A DNA stretch of 12,467 nt. Origin: Gemmatimonadota bacterium. Its GTDB lineage: Bacteria > Gemmatimonadota > Gemmatimonadetes > Longimicrobiales > RSA9. How positions within the stretch are numbered: the first letter of the stretch is position 1; each line of letters starts with the position of its first letter. A program made the position numbers and the translations under genes. This document shows, in pieces, positions 1 through 7,061 of the stretch. The stretch is taken from assembly GCA_016207445.1 (NCBI GenBank), contig JACQPS010000207.1, positions 1-12,467 on the forward strand. The letters run 5' to 3'. Under the pieces are notes generated by a model. That model saw only the letters and a program-made list of their open reading frames with translations, was not told the origin of the DNA and searched no databases.

Positions 1-813
1 CGCGATGAGGAGGCGGCGCAGGCGTACCGGGACTACCTGGGCCGGGAGCCCGGCAACCTGACGGCCAAGATCAACCTGGCGGTCGTGCTGATCCGGCAAG
101 GGAAAGCGGCAGAGGCTTCGCAAACGTACACGGAGCTGCTGGCGCAGCCGGACCTCAGTGCCGACGAGTATTTCCGGATCGGCGTGGGCCTCTTCCGGGC
201 CGAAGACTACCCGCGTGCCGGAGAGGCCTTCCGGAAAGCGCTGCAGCTGAATCCGCACCACCGCGACAGCTACTACAACCTGGCGCAGACGCTGTACGTG
301 CGTACCTCGCCGCTCGAGGATGCGCGGGCGAAGGCCAAGGGCGACGAGCTGAAAAAGGTGAATGCCGAGCTCGGTCCGCTGTACGGCGAGGTCCGGCAGC
401 TCGCCGAGAAACTGCGCGAATACGACCCGGCCAACCGCAACGTGCTGGCGCTGCTGGCGCGCGCCTACCGCGGCCTGGGCGACGCTGCGGCGGACGTCAA
501 GACGGGCGACCAGTGGAAGCTGAAGGCGGTGGGGGTGCTGACGCTTTACCAGGAGATGCCCTTCGAGGTCGTGGAGCTTTCGCTCTCCGGCGCGGAAGGC
601 GAGGTGGCCCTGAAGGGCACGCTGCAGAACCTGAAGCTGAAGCAGGGCGAGCCGATCAAGCTGCGCCTGAGCCTCCTGGGCGCGACCGGCGCGGCGGTGG
701 CGACGCAGGAGGTGACGGTGCCGGCTCCGGCCGCCGAGGAAACGACGACCTTCGAGGCGAAGGCCAAGGTGCAGGAGGGAGTCGCCGGTTGGAAGTACGA
801 GGTGCTGCCGTAG
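1..813 (+). CDS. TPR-repeat protein with C-terminal beta-sandwich-like domain (5' truncated by window)
   Basis: The frame is open from base 1, so the gene starts upstream; a GTG at 85 is inside the TPR array and is not a credible start. Counting codons from base 1, residues 1-17 end one helical repeat, about 19-51 and 53-85 are two clear TPR units (the second with FRKALQLNP), and 87-101 begins another. A charged helical stretch with a further TPR-like helix pair (about 120-160) follows. From about residue 175 the protein becomes beta-rich, with GTLQNLKLKQGEPIKLRLSL and alternating Val/Thr, resembling FxLYD/DUF3426-type domains. This suggests a scaffold in which TPRs bind partners and the end packs as a small beta-sandwich. 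A signal peptide cannot be judged because the N-terminus is missing. Specific function is unknown. The gene is followed by a repeat array and a terminator, so it probably ends its own transcript. Confidence 0.85.
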   Translation, partial: RDEEAAQAYRDYLGREPGNLTAKINLAVVLIRQGKAAEASQTYTELLAQPDLSADEYFRIGVGLFRAEDYPRAGEAFRKALQLNPHHRDSYYNLAQTLYVRTSPLEDARAKAKGDELKKVNAELGPLYGEVRQLAEKLREYDPANRNVLALLARAYRGLGDAAADVKTGDQWKLKAVGVLTLYQEMPFEVVELSLSGAEGEVALKGTLQNLKLKQGEPIKLRLSLLGATGAAVATQEVTVPAPAAEETTTFEAKAKVQEGVAGWKYEVLP

Positions 814-823
814 CCACAAACCG

Positions 824-882
824 CGGGCAAAAAGCCGGGCAGAAGGCTGGGTAAAAGAGCTGGGCAATACCGGGCGAGCGGC
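824..882 (+). repeat. Five imperfect tandem copies of a ~12-bp unit
   Basis: Five consecutive units begin with C/T-GGG-C/T at 824, 836, 848, 861 and 871. Their lengths are 12, 12, 13, 10 and 12 nt, with rough consensus CGGGCAAAAGGC. The array starts 10 nt after the stop of the TPR gene, and its last unit forms the left arm of the terminator hairpin. It is non-coding in the TPR frame. In another frame the first copies read GQKAGQKAG, but no gene is supported there. Confidence 0.6.
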
Positions 883-904
883 TGGCCAAGGCTTCTCGCC
901 CGGT
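869..904 (+). terminator. Intrinsic terminator after the TPR gene
   Basis: A perfect 10-bp inverted repeat, ACCGGGCGAG (869-878) and CTCGCCCGGT (895-904), encloses a 16-nt loop. It is followed by TTCTTGCATT, a moderate U-rich tail on the plus strand. It lies 55 nt past the TPR stop and 43 nt before the next start codon, so it most likely separates the two transcripts. Confidence 0.65.
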
Positions 905-946
905 TCTTGCATTCGGCGCATAGCCGGACCCGTCCCGAGTCGAGCC

Positions 947-1552
947 ATGGCCAGTTGTCCACACTGTCGTGCGCCGCTCCCCCGGCCCGTTGCCGACTGC
1001 CCGCGCTGCGGCTCGAGCGCCCTGGCCCACGTGGATGTGTGCCCCCGCTGCCGCGAGAACATCGCCGCCGGGGCCGAGAGCTGCCCCGCCTGCGGCTGGC
1101 TGCGCGCGAGTGAGCCGTGCCCGGAGCACGGGCGCGAGGCGCCGGGGCGGTGCGTGATCTGCGACCGGCCGGTTTGCCCCGAGTGCGAGGGCGCCGAAGC
1201 GCCGCAGTACCTCTGTTCCGAGCACGGGCTGGTGCCCGTGGTCGAGGGGTGGGCCCAGGTCTACAGCACCTCCGATGATCTCGAGGCCGAACTGATCCGC
1301 GACAACCTGCACGCCGAGGGTATGGACGCCCAGGTCCTGTCGCAGAAGGACCACTACTCCTTCACCGTCGACCTCGGCGACCTCAGCCCCGTCCGGGTTC
1401 TGGTACCGGCCTATCAGTACCAGGAGGCTAACCGTTTGATTCGGAATCACATGGACGACCAGGGCCAGGTCAGCTTCGCCTGCCCCCGCTGCGGCGAGGC
1501 GTACGAAGCCGGCGACGAGGTCTGCGCCGCCTGCGGGGCCCCCTTGCCGTAG
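947..1552 (+). CDS. Multi-zinc-ribbon protein with DUF2007-like central domain
   Basis: This 201-residue protein is built from metal-binding knuckles. CPHC (4-7) with CPRC (18-21) forms one zinc ribbon and CPRC (32-35) with CPAC (46-49) a second. A third Cys/His cluster (C58, H61, C69, C72, C77, C80, C90, H93) is B-box-like. Residues about 102-167 (AQVYSTSDDLEAELIRDNLH, later VRVLVPAYQYQEANRLI) match the DUF2007 'putative signal-transducing' fold, which has an alpha/beta layout and the typical phrase about residues lying in an 'inactive copy of elongated input'. A last zinc ribbon is formed by CPRC (179-182) and CAAC (193-196). ATG 947 is chosen because it gives MASCPHC directly before the first knuckle; no good ribosome site precedes it. 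There are no membrane segments, so it is probably cytoplasmic. Partners are unknown. It stands alone between a terminator and a new promoter. Confidence 0.85.
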   Translation: MASCPHCRAPLPRPVADCPRCGSSALAHVDVCPRCRENIAAGAESCPACGWLRASEPCPEHGREAPGRCVICDRPVCPECEGAEAPQYLCSEHGLVPVVEGWAQVYSTSDDLEAELIRDNLHAEGMDAQVLSQKDHYSFTVDLGDLSPVRVLVPAYQYQEANRLIRNHMDDQGQVSFACPRCGEAYEAGDEVCAACGAPLP

Positions 1553-1578
1553 CCCGCGCTCCCCCGGCCAGAAGAAGG

Positions 1579-1607
1579 TTGAAGCGGAGTGTGAAGTTCA
1601 TTATGTT
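1579..1607 (+). promoter_or_regulatory. Candidate sigma70-type promoter for the DUF512-der operon
   Basis: TTGAAG (1579-1584) and TATGTT (1602-1607) are separated by exactly 17 bp, each matching 4 of 6 consensus bases. They lie in a locally AT-richer island within otherwise very GC-rich DNA and directly upstream of the tightly packed gene run. Transcription would start near 1614. This is inferred from the sequence alone. Confidence 0.5.
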
Positions 1608-1625
1608 ATCGCATTGCGACTAAGG

Positions 1626-1658
1626 ACGTTCGGGGCGGCCCACGGGCCGCCCCGACGT
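1626..1658 (+). promoter_or_regulatory. Long GC-rich hairpin in the operon leader
   Basis: Left arm ACGT-T-CGGGGCGGCC (1626-1640) pairs with right arm GGCCGCCCCG-ACGT (1645-1658). This gives 14 base pairs with one bulged T (1630) and a CACG loop. It would begin about 12 nt into a transcript from the candidate promoter and end 3 nt before an AAGGG (1661-1665) ahead of ATG 1669; it also covers the alternative GTG at 1657. No U-run follows, so a simple terminator is less likely than a leader structure affecting translation or RNA stability. Confidence 0.5.
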
Positions 1659-1668
1659 GCAAGGGCTC

Positions 1669-2943
1669 ATGGTAAGGATCGGAGACGTCCTGCCGGGCAG
1701 CATCGCGCAGGAGCTGAAGCTGGAGATCGGGAGCCGCATCGTGCGCATCAACGGCGCGCTGGTGCGGGACGGCGTGGATTTCCGGTTCATGGAAGCGGAG
1801 GAGCGGCTGGAGCTGGAACTGTCTCCGGCGGCCGGCGGAGCCGTCGTCGTCTACGAGGTGGAGAAGGATGCGGCGGAGCCGCTGGGCGTGGTGCCGGCGC
1901 CGGATCCGGTGCGCGAGTGCGCGAACAAGTGCGTCTTCTGCTTCATCGACGGCAATCCGACGGGCGTGCGGCGCTCGCTGAACCTGCGCGACGACGACTT
2001 CCGCCTGTCGTTCACGTACGGCAGCTATGTGACGCTGACGAACCTCGGGCCGAAGGGTTTCGAGCGGCTGATCGAGCAGCGGCTCTCGCCGCTGTACGTG
2101 AGCGTGCACGCGACCGAGCCGGAAGTGCGCATGCGGCTGCTGGGCGTGCCGCGCGGCGGCGAGATCGTGGCGCAGCTGCGGCGGCTCGTCGAGGCGGGTC
2201 TCGAGGCGCACACACAGGTCGTGCTCTGTCCGGAGTGGAACGACGGCGCGCACCTGGACTGCACGCTGGACGATCTCTGGCAGCTCGGAGCCGGCGTGCT
2301 CAGCGTTTCGGTCGTGCCGGTCGGACTCACGCGCTACAACCTCGATCGTCCCGTGCGGCTGCTGGCCCCGCAGGAAGCGGTCGCAGCCCTGGCGCAGGTC
2401 GAGCGCGCGCGGGGGCGCGCCCTGCGGGAGCGAGGGACCGGGTGGGCGTACGCCGCGGACGAGCTGTTCTTCATCGCCAGGACGGCGCCGCCGCAGGCAG
2501 CGTACTACGATGACTGGCCGCTCACGGAGAACGGCGTGGGTGCGGTGCGCCGCTTCCTGGACGGCTTCGAGGCGGGGCTCCGGCGGGCGCCGCGCCTGCC
2601 GGGCAAACGGGTGGCGGTGGTCACGGGCACGCGCATGGGACCGGTGATCGCGCCGCTGCTGCCGCGGCTGGCCGCGCGCACCGGCGCGGACTTCGAGCTG
2701 GTCGTGGTCGAGAACTCGCTCTTCGGGGATACGGTCAACACCGCGGGGCTGCTGCCGGGCGCCGACGTGCTGCGCGCGCTCGAGGCGCGGCCTCGCTTCG
2801 ACGCGGTCCTGATGCCGGCCGAGGCGCTGAACGACGACCAGCTCTGCATTGACGATTTCCCCCTGAGCCGACTGGCCGAGCGACTCGGGCCGGCCGCGGT
2901 GATTCCGGGCTACGAGCTGACCGCGGCCGTGGCCGCGCTGTGA
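1669..2943 (+). CDS. DUF512 radical-SAM-like iron-sulfur protein
   Basis: The protein has 424 residues if started at ATG 1669. Residues 1-50 form a PDZ-like module (LPGSIAQELKLEIGSRIVRINGALV), the usual N-terminus of this family. CxxxCxxC (C84, C88, C91 in CANKCVFC) is the radical-SAM cluster motif, followed by FIDGNPTGVRRSLNLRDDDF and LSFTYGSYVTLTNL, the family signature. The C-terminal half is the DUF512 domain (VTGTRMGPVIAPLL at about 318-331). ATG 1669 has AAGGG upstream but at short spacing. GTG 1657, four codons earlier, is possible but lies inside the leader hairpin. In this family the loop usually reads FIDQLPKGMR; here it is GNPTGVR, a modest variation. The exact reaction is not established. 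The gene overlaps der by 4 nt (GTGA), consistent with the frequent pairing of this family with der. Confidence 0.9.
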   Translation: MVRIGDVLPGSIAQELKLEIGSRIVRINGALVRDGVDFRFMEAEERLELELSPAAGGAVVVYEVEKDAAEPLGVVPAPDPVRECANKCVFCFIDGNPTGVRRSLNLRDDDFRLSFTYGSYVTLTNLGPKGFERLIEQRLSPLYVSVHATEPEVRMRLLGVPRGGEIVAQLRRLVEAGLEAHTQVVLCPEWNDGAHLDCTLDDLWQLGAGVLSVSVVPVGLTRYNLDRPVRLLAPQEAVAALAQVERARGRALRERGTGWAYAADELFFIARTAPPQAAYYDDWPLTENGVGAVRRFLDGFEAGLRRAPRLPGKRVAVVTGTRMGPVIAPLLPRLAARTGADFELVVVENSLFGDTVNTAGLLPGADVLRALEARPRFDAVLMPAEALNDDQLCIDDFPLSRLAERLGPAAVIPGYELTAAVAAL

Positions 2944-4268
2944 GACGCGCGCTGCCGGCCGTGGCGGTGGTCGGCCGGCCCAATGTCGGAAAATCCACGC
3001 TCTTCAACCGGATCATCGGCCAACGCCTGGCCATCGTGGAGGAGGTCCCCGGCGTCACGCGGGACCGGCATTTCGCGCTGGCGGATTGGGCAGGGCGGCA
3101 TTTCTATGTGATCGATACGGGCGGCCTGGAGACCGACCCGGACGAGCCGCTGACGGCGGCGGTGCGCCACCAGGTGCTGGCGGCGATCCAGGAAGCCGAC
3201 CTGATCGTGTTCGTCGTCGACGGCCGGGCCGGGCCGCACCCGCTCGACGCGCGCATCGCCGAGCTGCTCCGGCGCGCGGACCGCCGAGTCCTGCTCGTGG
3301 TCAACAAGCTGGACCGGCTGCCGGAGGACCTGGGCCACCACGACTTCTGGGCGCTCGGCCTGGGCGAGCCGCTGCCCGTCAGCGCCCTCTCGGGCAAGGG
3401 CTCCGGTGAGGTGCTCGACGCGATCACCGCCCGCCTGCCCGAGGCGCCGCCTGAGGCGGCGGAGGACACGGCCCTGCACGTGGCCGTGATCGGGAAGCCA
3501 AATGTCGGCAAGTCCAGCTTCGTGAACCGGCTGCTGGGCGAGGAGCGGATGGTCGTGGCGGAGACGGCGGGGACCACGCGCGACAGCGTGGACACGCCGC
3601 TGCGCTACCACGGCCGCACGCTCGTGTTCATCGACACGGCCGGCTTGCGGCGCCACGCGCGCGTCGAGCCCGGCCTCGAGTACTTCGCCGCGCTGCGCAC
3701 GGAGCGCGCGATCGAGCGCTCGGACATCTGCCTGCTGCTGCTGGACGCGACGGAGCCGGTGCACGTGCAGGATCTGAAGATCGCCGAGAAGGCGTGGGAG
3801 ACGGGGCGGGGGCTGATCGTCGTCGCCAACAAGTGGGATCTGGTGGAGAAGGACGAGAAGACGGCGCTGACCTACGAGCAGCACCTGCGCGAGCGGGCGC
3901 CGACGCTGCGCTGGGTGCCGGTCATCTTCACGTCCGCGCTCACGGGGCAGCGCGTGCAGCGCACGCTTGACCTGGTGCTCGAGGTGGCGGCGCAGCGCAG
4001 TCGGCGGCTGCCGACGCACGAGGTGAACGAGGCGCTGCGCGAGCTGGTCGAGCGGCAGCAGCCGCCGCATTACCGGGGCCAGCCGGTGAAGCTCCTGTAC
4101 GCGACGCAGGCGCAGACGGAGCCGCCGACCTTCGTGATCTTCAGCAATTATCCGAGGCAGATCCCGGACAACTACGTGCGCTACCTGCACAACGGCTTCC
4201 GGGAGCGCTGGGACTTCGTGGGCACGCCACTGCGGTTCCGCTTCCGCGCGCGCAAGGAGAGGAAGTGA
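2940..4268 (+). CDS. der: Ribosome-assembly GTPase Der (EngA)
   Basis: Der is a double GTPase that acts in maturation of the large ribosomal subunit. Both G domains are complete. Domain 1 has GRPNVGKS (12-19), DTGG (59-62), NKLD (122-125) and SALSGKG (148-154). Domain 2 has GKPNVGKSS (185-193), TTRDS (212-216), DTAG (232-235), NKWD (297-300) and TSALTG. The KH-like domain fills about residues 350-438 (PPTFVIFSNYP, then NGFRERWDFVGTPLRF) and ends in the usual basic tail RFRARKERK. The length of 442 residues is normal. The GTG start at 2940 overlaps the preceding stop in a GTGA, and no separate ribosome site is visible, which suggests coupling to the DUF512 gene. No key residue is missing. Confidence 0.97.
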   Translation: MRRALPAVAVVGRPNVGKSTLFNRIIGQRLAIVEEVPGVTRDRHFALADWAGRHFYVIDTGGLETDPDEPLTAAVRHQVLAAIQEADLIVFVVDGRAGPHPLDARIAELLRRADRRVLLVVNKLDRLPEDLGHHDFWALGLGEPLPVSALSGKGSGEVLDAITARLPEAPPEAAEDTALHVAVIGKPNVGKSSFVNRLLGEERMVVAETAGTTRDSVDTPLRYHGRTLVFIDTAGLRRHARVEPGLEYFAALRTERAIERSDICLLLLDATEPVHVQDLKIAEKAWETGRGLIVVANKWDLVEKDEKTALTYEQHLRERAPTLRWVPVIFTSALTGQRVQRTLDLVLEVAAQRSRRLPTHEVNEALRELVERQQPPHYRGQPVKLLYATQAQTEPPTFVIFSNYPRQIPDNYVRYLHNGFRERWDFVGTPLRFRFRARKERK

Positions 4269-4873
4269 GTCCCTGGTTGCTCCTGCCGCTCGCGTATCTC
4301 GTGGGAGCGACGCCGACCAGCTACCTCGCGGGGCAGCTGGCGCGCGGCATCGATCTGCGCCGGCATGGCAGCGGCAACCTTGGCGCCACCAACGTCTTCC
4401 GCGTGCTCGGCTGGCGCGTGGCCATCCCCGTCCTGGTGCTGGACATCGCCAAGGGGTGGGCGCCCACGTTCCTGCTTCCGCGCTGGGATACGTCCCCCGC
4501 TGTGGAATGGGCGGCGGCGTACGGCGGGGCGGCGGTGCTGGGGCACGTATACTCGCTGTACGTGGGCCTTCGCGGCGGCAAGGGCGTGGCCACGAGCGCG
4601 GGGGTTCTGCTCGCGCTCGCGCCTGTGGCGACGCTGGCCGGGCTCGCCGTCTGGGCGGCGCTGCTCGCGCTGACCCGAATCGTGTCCGTCGCCTCGCTCA
4701 GCGCCGCGCTGGTACTGCCGGCCGCGGTTTACCTGACCCGCGCCGGCGGCACGGTGTTCGTGCTCTCGCTGCTGCTGGCCGCGTTCATCGTGTACGCCCA
4801 CCGGGCGAACATCCGCCGCTTGCTCCGGGGCGAGGAGCACCGCTTCGGCCGGTCGACGCGACCGGCACACTGA
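4265..4873 (+). CDS. plsY: Acyl-phosphate:glycerol-3-phosphate acyltransferase PlsY
   Basis: PlsY is an integral membrane enzyme that transfers an acyl group from acyl-phosphate to glycerol-3-phosphate, giving lysophosphatidic acid, the first step of phospholipid synthesis. The 202-residue product has several hydrophobic helices and the three signature loops: GSGNLGATN (35-43), GGKGVATSAG (104-113) and HRANIRRLLRGEE (179-191). The GTG start at 4265 overlaps the der stop as GTGA and has an AAGGAG at 4254-4259 with 5-nt spacing, one of the better ribosome sites in the run. The next gene makes its substrate, so the pair supplies membrane lipid precursors. PlsX, which makes acyl-phosphate, is not in the window. 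Confidence 0.96.
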   Translation: MSPWLLLPLAYLVGATPTSYLAGQLARGIDLRRHGSGNLGATNVFRVLGWRVAIPVLVLDIAKGWAPTFLLPRWDTSPAVEWAAAYGGAAVLGHVYSLYVGLRGGKGVATSAGVLLALAPVATLAGLAVWAALLALTRIVSVASLSAALVLPAAVYLTRAGGTVFVLSLLLAAFIVYAHRANIRRLLRGEEHRFGRSTRPAH

Positions 4874-5880
4874 TGGAACGCATCGCCGTCGTGGGCGCCG
4901 GGAACTGGGGCACGACCCTGGCCAACCTGCTGGCCAAGAAAGGCCATGCGGTCAGGCTCTGGTCGTACGAGCGGGACGTGGCCGAGGCCATCCAGCAGCG
5001 GCACGAGCATCCGCACTATCTCCGGGGCATCGCGCTGGACACGCGGCTCGAGGCGACGTCGGACCTCGGCCACGCGGTGGCGGGCGCGGACGTCGTCGTG
5101 TCCGTGAGCCCGTCGCAGCACGTCCGACGCGTCATGGCGGAGGCCGCGAGGGGCCTGCGCGAGGACGCGCTGGTCGTGAGCGCGTCCAAGGGCATCGAGA
5201 CGGGCACGCTCGCCACCATGGCCGAGGTGCTGGACGCGGTGCTGCCGCGGCCGGCCGGCATGCAGGCGTGCTTTCTCTCCGGTCCCAGCTTCGCGCTCGA
5301 GGTCGCGCGCGAGCAGCCGACGGCCGTCACCGCGGCGAGCCGCGTGGAAGCGGCGGCAGAGCGCACGCAGCGGCTGTTTCAGACACGCTACTTCCGGGTC
5401 TATACCAGCACGGATGTGCGCGGCGTGGAGCTGGGTGGCGCGCTCAAGAACGTGATCGCGCTCGCGGCGGGGATGACGGTCGGGCTCGGCCTCGGACACA
5501 ATGCCCTGGCCGCTCTCATCACGCGCGGACTCGCCGAGATGGGGCGCCTCGCCGTCGCCCTCGGCGCCAACCCGCTCACGCTCGCGGGGCTCGCCGGCAT
5601 GGGCGACCTGATCCTGACCTGCACGGGCGAGCTGAGCCGGAACCGGACGGTCGGTGTGGCGCTGGGGCAGGGCAAGACTCTGGAGGAAATCCTCGGCGGC
5701 ATGACCATGGTCGCCGAGGGTGTCGAAACCACGCGGGCGGCGTACGCGCTGGCCCGGCGCACGGGCATCGATATGCCGATCGTGGCCGAGGTGCACGCGG
5801 TCCTGTTCGAGGGCCGCCAGCCGCGGGCCGCCGTGGAGAACCTGATGCTGCGCGAGCCGAAAGCGGAGTTCTGGCGATGA
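4873..5880 (+). CDS. gpsA: NAD(P)-dependent glycerol-3-phosphate dehydrogenase
   Basis: This cytoplasmic enzyme reduces dihydroxyacetone phosphate to sn-glycerol-3-phosphate, which PlsY then acylates. The product has 335 residues. The Rossmann motif is GAGNWGT (8-14), S103-A-S-K106-G carries the conserved lysine, LSGPSFALEVA lies at 135-145, and ELGGALKNVIALAAG (186-200) contains the catalytic Lys192. The C-terminal domain has GLGHNALAALITRGLAEM, GLAGMGDLILTCTGELSRNRTVG and the conserved MVAEGVETT. The frame stays open well upstream, but ATG 4873 is the only start that places the dinucleotide motif at the N-terminus. It shares one base with the plsY stop (TGATG). No clear ribosome site is present, which fits coupling. 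Confidence 0.97.
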   Translation: MERIAVVGAGNWGTTLANLLAKKGHAVRLWSYERDVAEAIQQRHEHPHYLRGIALDTRLEATSDLGHAVAGADVVVSVSPSQHVRRVMAEAARGLREDALVVSASKGIETGTLATMAEVLDAVLPRPAGMQACFLSGPSFALEVAREQPTAVTAASRVEAAAERTQRLFQTRYFRVYTSTDVRGVELGGALKNVIALAAGMTVGLGLGHNALAALITRGLAEMGRLAVALGANPLTLAGLAGMGDLILTCTGELSRNRTVGVALGQGKTLEEILGGMTMVAEGVETTRAAYALARRTGIDMPIVAEVHAVLFEGRQPRAAVENLMLREPKAEFWR

Positions 5881-6311
5881 GCGAACAGCCTATCTCTCCC
5901 CTGGCCGCGGACGACGCCGACGCGGCGGCTTCCGGAGCGGCCGAAGCCGCGCCGGCAGCCGAGCGGCCGGTCGCGCCCAAGGAGTATTACGCGATTGGCG
6001 AAGTCTGCGAGCTGGTGGACCTGAAGCCGCACGTGCTCCGCTACTGGGAGACCCAGTTCCCCATCTTGAATCCATCCAAGAACCGGTCGGGGAACCGGGT
6101 GTACCGCCGCAAGCAGATCAAGCTGATCCTGCTGGTGAAGCACTTGCTCTACAAGGAGAAGTACACGATCGAGGGTGCGCGCCAGCGGCTCGACGCGCTC
6201 CGCCGCGGCGGCGAGCTCGGGAACGCGACGGGCCGGGCGCTCGATCAGGAGATGGTCGAGCTGCTGCGCCTCGAGCTGCTGCGCCTGCTCGAGCTGCTGG
6301 AATCCGACTAG
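5877..6311 (+). CDS. MerR-family transcriptional regulator, short form
   Basis: A 144-residue protein. An Ala-rich acidic tail of about 34 residues precedes a MerR winged helix: YAIGEVCELVDLKPHVLRYWE (about 39-58), then NRSGNRVYRRKQIKLILLVKHLLYKEKYTIEGARQRL (69-105). The region after the DNA-binding domain is short and Leu-rich (EMVELLRLELLRLLELL, 125-141), probably a coiled-coil dimerisation helix. There is no room for a ligand-binding domain and no Cys pair for metal sensing, so it is unlikely to be a classical metal or drug sensor. Related short MerR proteins occur beside housekeeping genes in several phyla; their targets are not known to me. ATG 5877 forms an ATGA overlap with gpsA and has GGAG at 5865-5868. 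The upstream open frame lies inside gpsA and is not used. Confidence 0.88.
   Translation: MSEQPISPLAADDADAAASGAAEAAPAAERPVAPKEYYAIGEVCELVDLKPHVLRYWETQFPILNPSKNRSGNRVYRRKQIKLILLVKHLLYKEKYTIEGARQRLDALRRGGELGNATGRALDQEMVELLRLELLRLLELLESD
6256..6299 (+). repeat. 15-bp exact tandem repeat inside the MerR gene
   Basis: TCGAGCTGCTGCGCC occurs twice back to back (6256-6270 and 6271-6285). After a 3-nt spacer an 11-nt third copy follows (6289-6299). The unit is a whole number of codons, so the copies encode a repeated Leu/Glu/Arg helix pattern (ELLRL) in the C-terminal tail. Change in copy number would lengthen or shorten that helix without a frameshift. Confidence 0.75.
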
Positions 6312-7061
6312 ATGCGGATCCTGCTCACCAACGACGACGGTTACCTGGCGCTCGGCCTGCGCACGCTCGCGCGCGCCGCGGCCGAGCTGGGGCACGTCGA
6401 CGTCGTAGCGCCGGACCGCGAGCAGAGCGCGACCAGCCATTCGCTCACGCTGCACTTCCCGCTGCGCGTGCGCGAGACCGCGAGCGGCGAGCGCGTGGTG
6501 GATGGAACGCCGACCGATTGCGTGATGCTGGCCGTGGGCGAGCTGTTGACGGAACGACCCGACTTCGTCCTGTCCGGCATCAATCACGGCGGCAATCTCG
6601 GCGACGATGTGCTGTACTCCGGCACGGTCGCGGCCGCCATGGAAGCGACCGTGCTGGGGATCCCGGCCATCGCGCTCTCGTACGCCGGCAAAGACGTGGA
6701 GTCGATCGAGGCGTGGGGCGCCCTCGTCGCCGAGCTCCTGCGCCAGCTGCTGCTGCGTGCCGAGTTCCCGGGCGAGACGCTGTTGAACGTGAATCTGCCG
6801 CCGGTCCGGCCGGAAGAAGTCGCGGGCGTGCGGGTGACGACGCTGGGACGGCGCGCGTACATGGGCTCGCTGACGCGCGCCAACGATCCGAGCGGTCGCG
6901 AGTACTTCTGGATCGGCGGCGGCGAGAGCCGCTGGTGGGGGGGTCCCGAGTCCGACTTCCAGGCGGTACATTCCGGCTACATTTCCGTGACGCCGCTGCA
7001 CCTGGACCTGACGAACTACCGCCTGCTGGAGGAGATCGCGCGCTGGGACCTGAAGCTCTGA
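6312..7061 (+). CDS. surE: 5'/3'-nucleotidase SurE
   Basis: SurE is a metal-dependent phosphatase that removes phosphate from nucleoside monophosphates and is linked to stationary-phase survival. The 249-residue product has the N-terminal metal motif TNDDG (D8, D9), Ser39 in APDREQSATSHSLTL, GTPTDCV (65-71) and the SGINHGGNLGDDVLYSGTVAAAMEA block from 88 with metal-ligand Asn91. NVNLPP and later GVRVTTLGRRAYMGSL also match the family. ATG 6312 starts immediately after the TAG of the MerR gene, with GGAA at 6299-6302. The next gene is pcm, the classic partner of surE in many bacteria, and the overlap supports joint expression. Confidence 0.97.
   Translation: MRILLTNDDGYLALGLRTLARAAAELGHVDVVAPDREQSATSHSLTLHFPLRVRETASGERVVDGTPTDCVMLAVGELLTERPDFVLSGINHGGNLGDDVLYSGTVAAAMEATVLGIPAIALSYAGKDVESIEAWGALVAELLRQLLLRAEFPGETLLNVNLPPVRPEEVAGVRVTTLGRRAYMGSLTRANDPSGREYFWIGGGESRWWGGPESDFQAVHSGYISVTPLHLDLTNYRLLEEIARWDLKL

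Noticed and set aside
513..854. Overlapping frame in the TPR gene ending in GQKAGQKAG
   Set aside because: It is Gly/Arg/Ala-rich shadow translation; the repeat ending comes from the 12-bp array and no start signal is present.
2910..4190. 426-codon minus-strand open frame opposite der
   Set aside because: It is antisense to an intact, motif-complete der; long empty frames are expected opposite GC-rich genes. The translation is rich in Arg, His and Gln with no domain.
5400..7001. 533-codon minus-strand open frame opposite gpsA, the MerR gene and surE
   Set aside because: It spans three real genes on the other strand, has a composition typical of reverse-complement shadows, and shows no recognisable motif.
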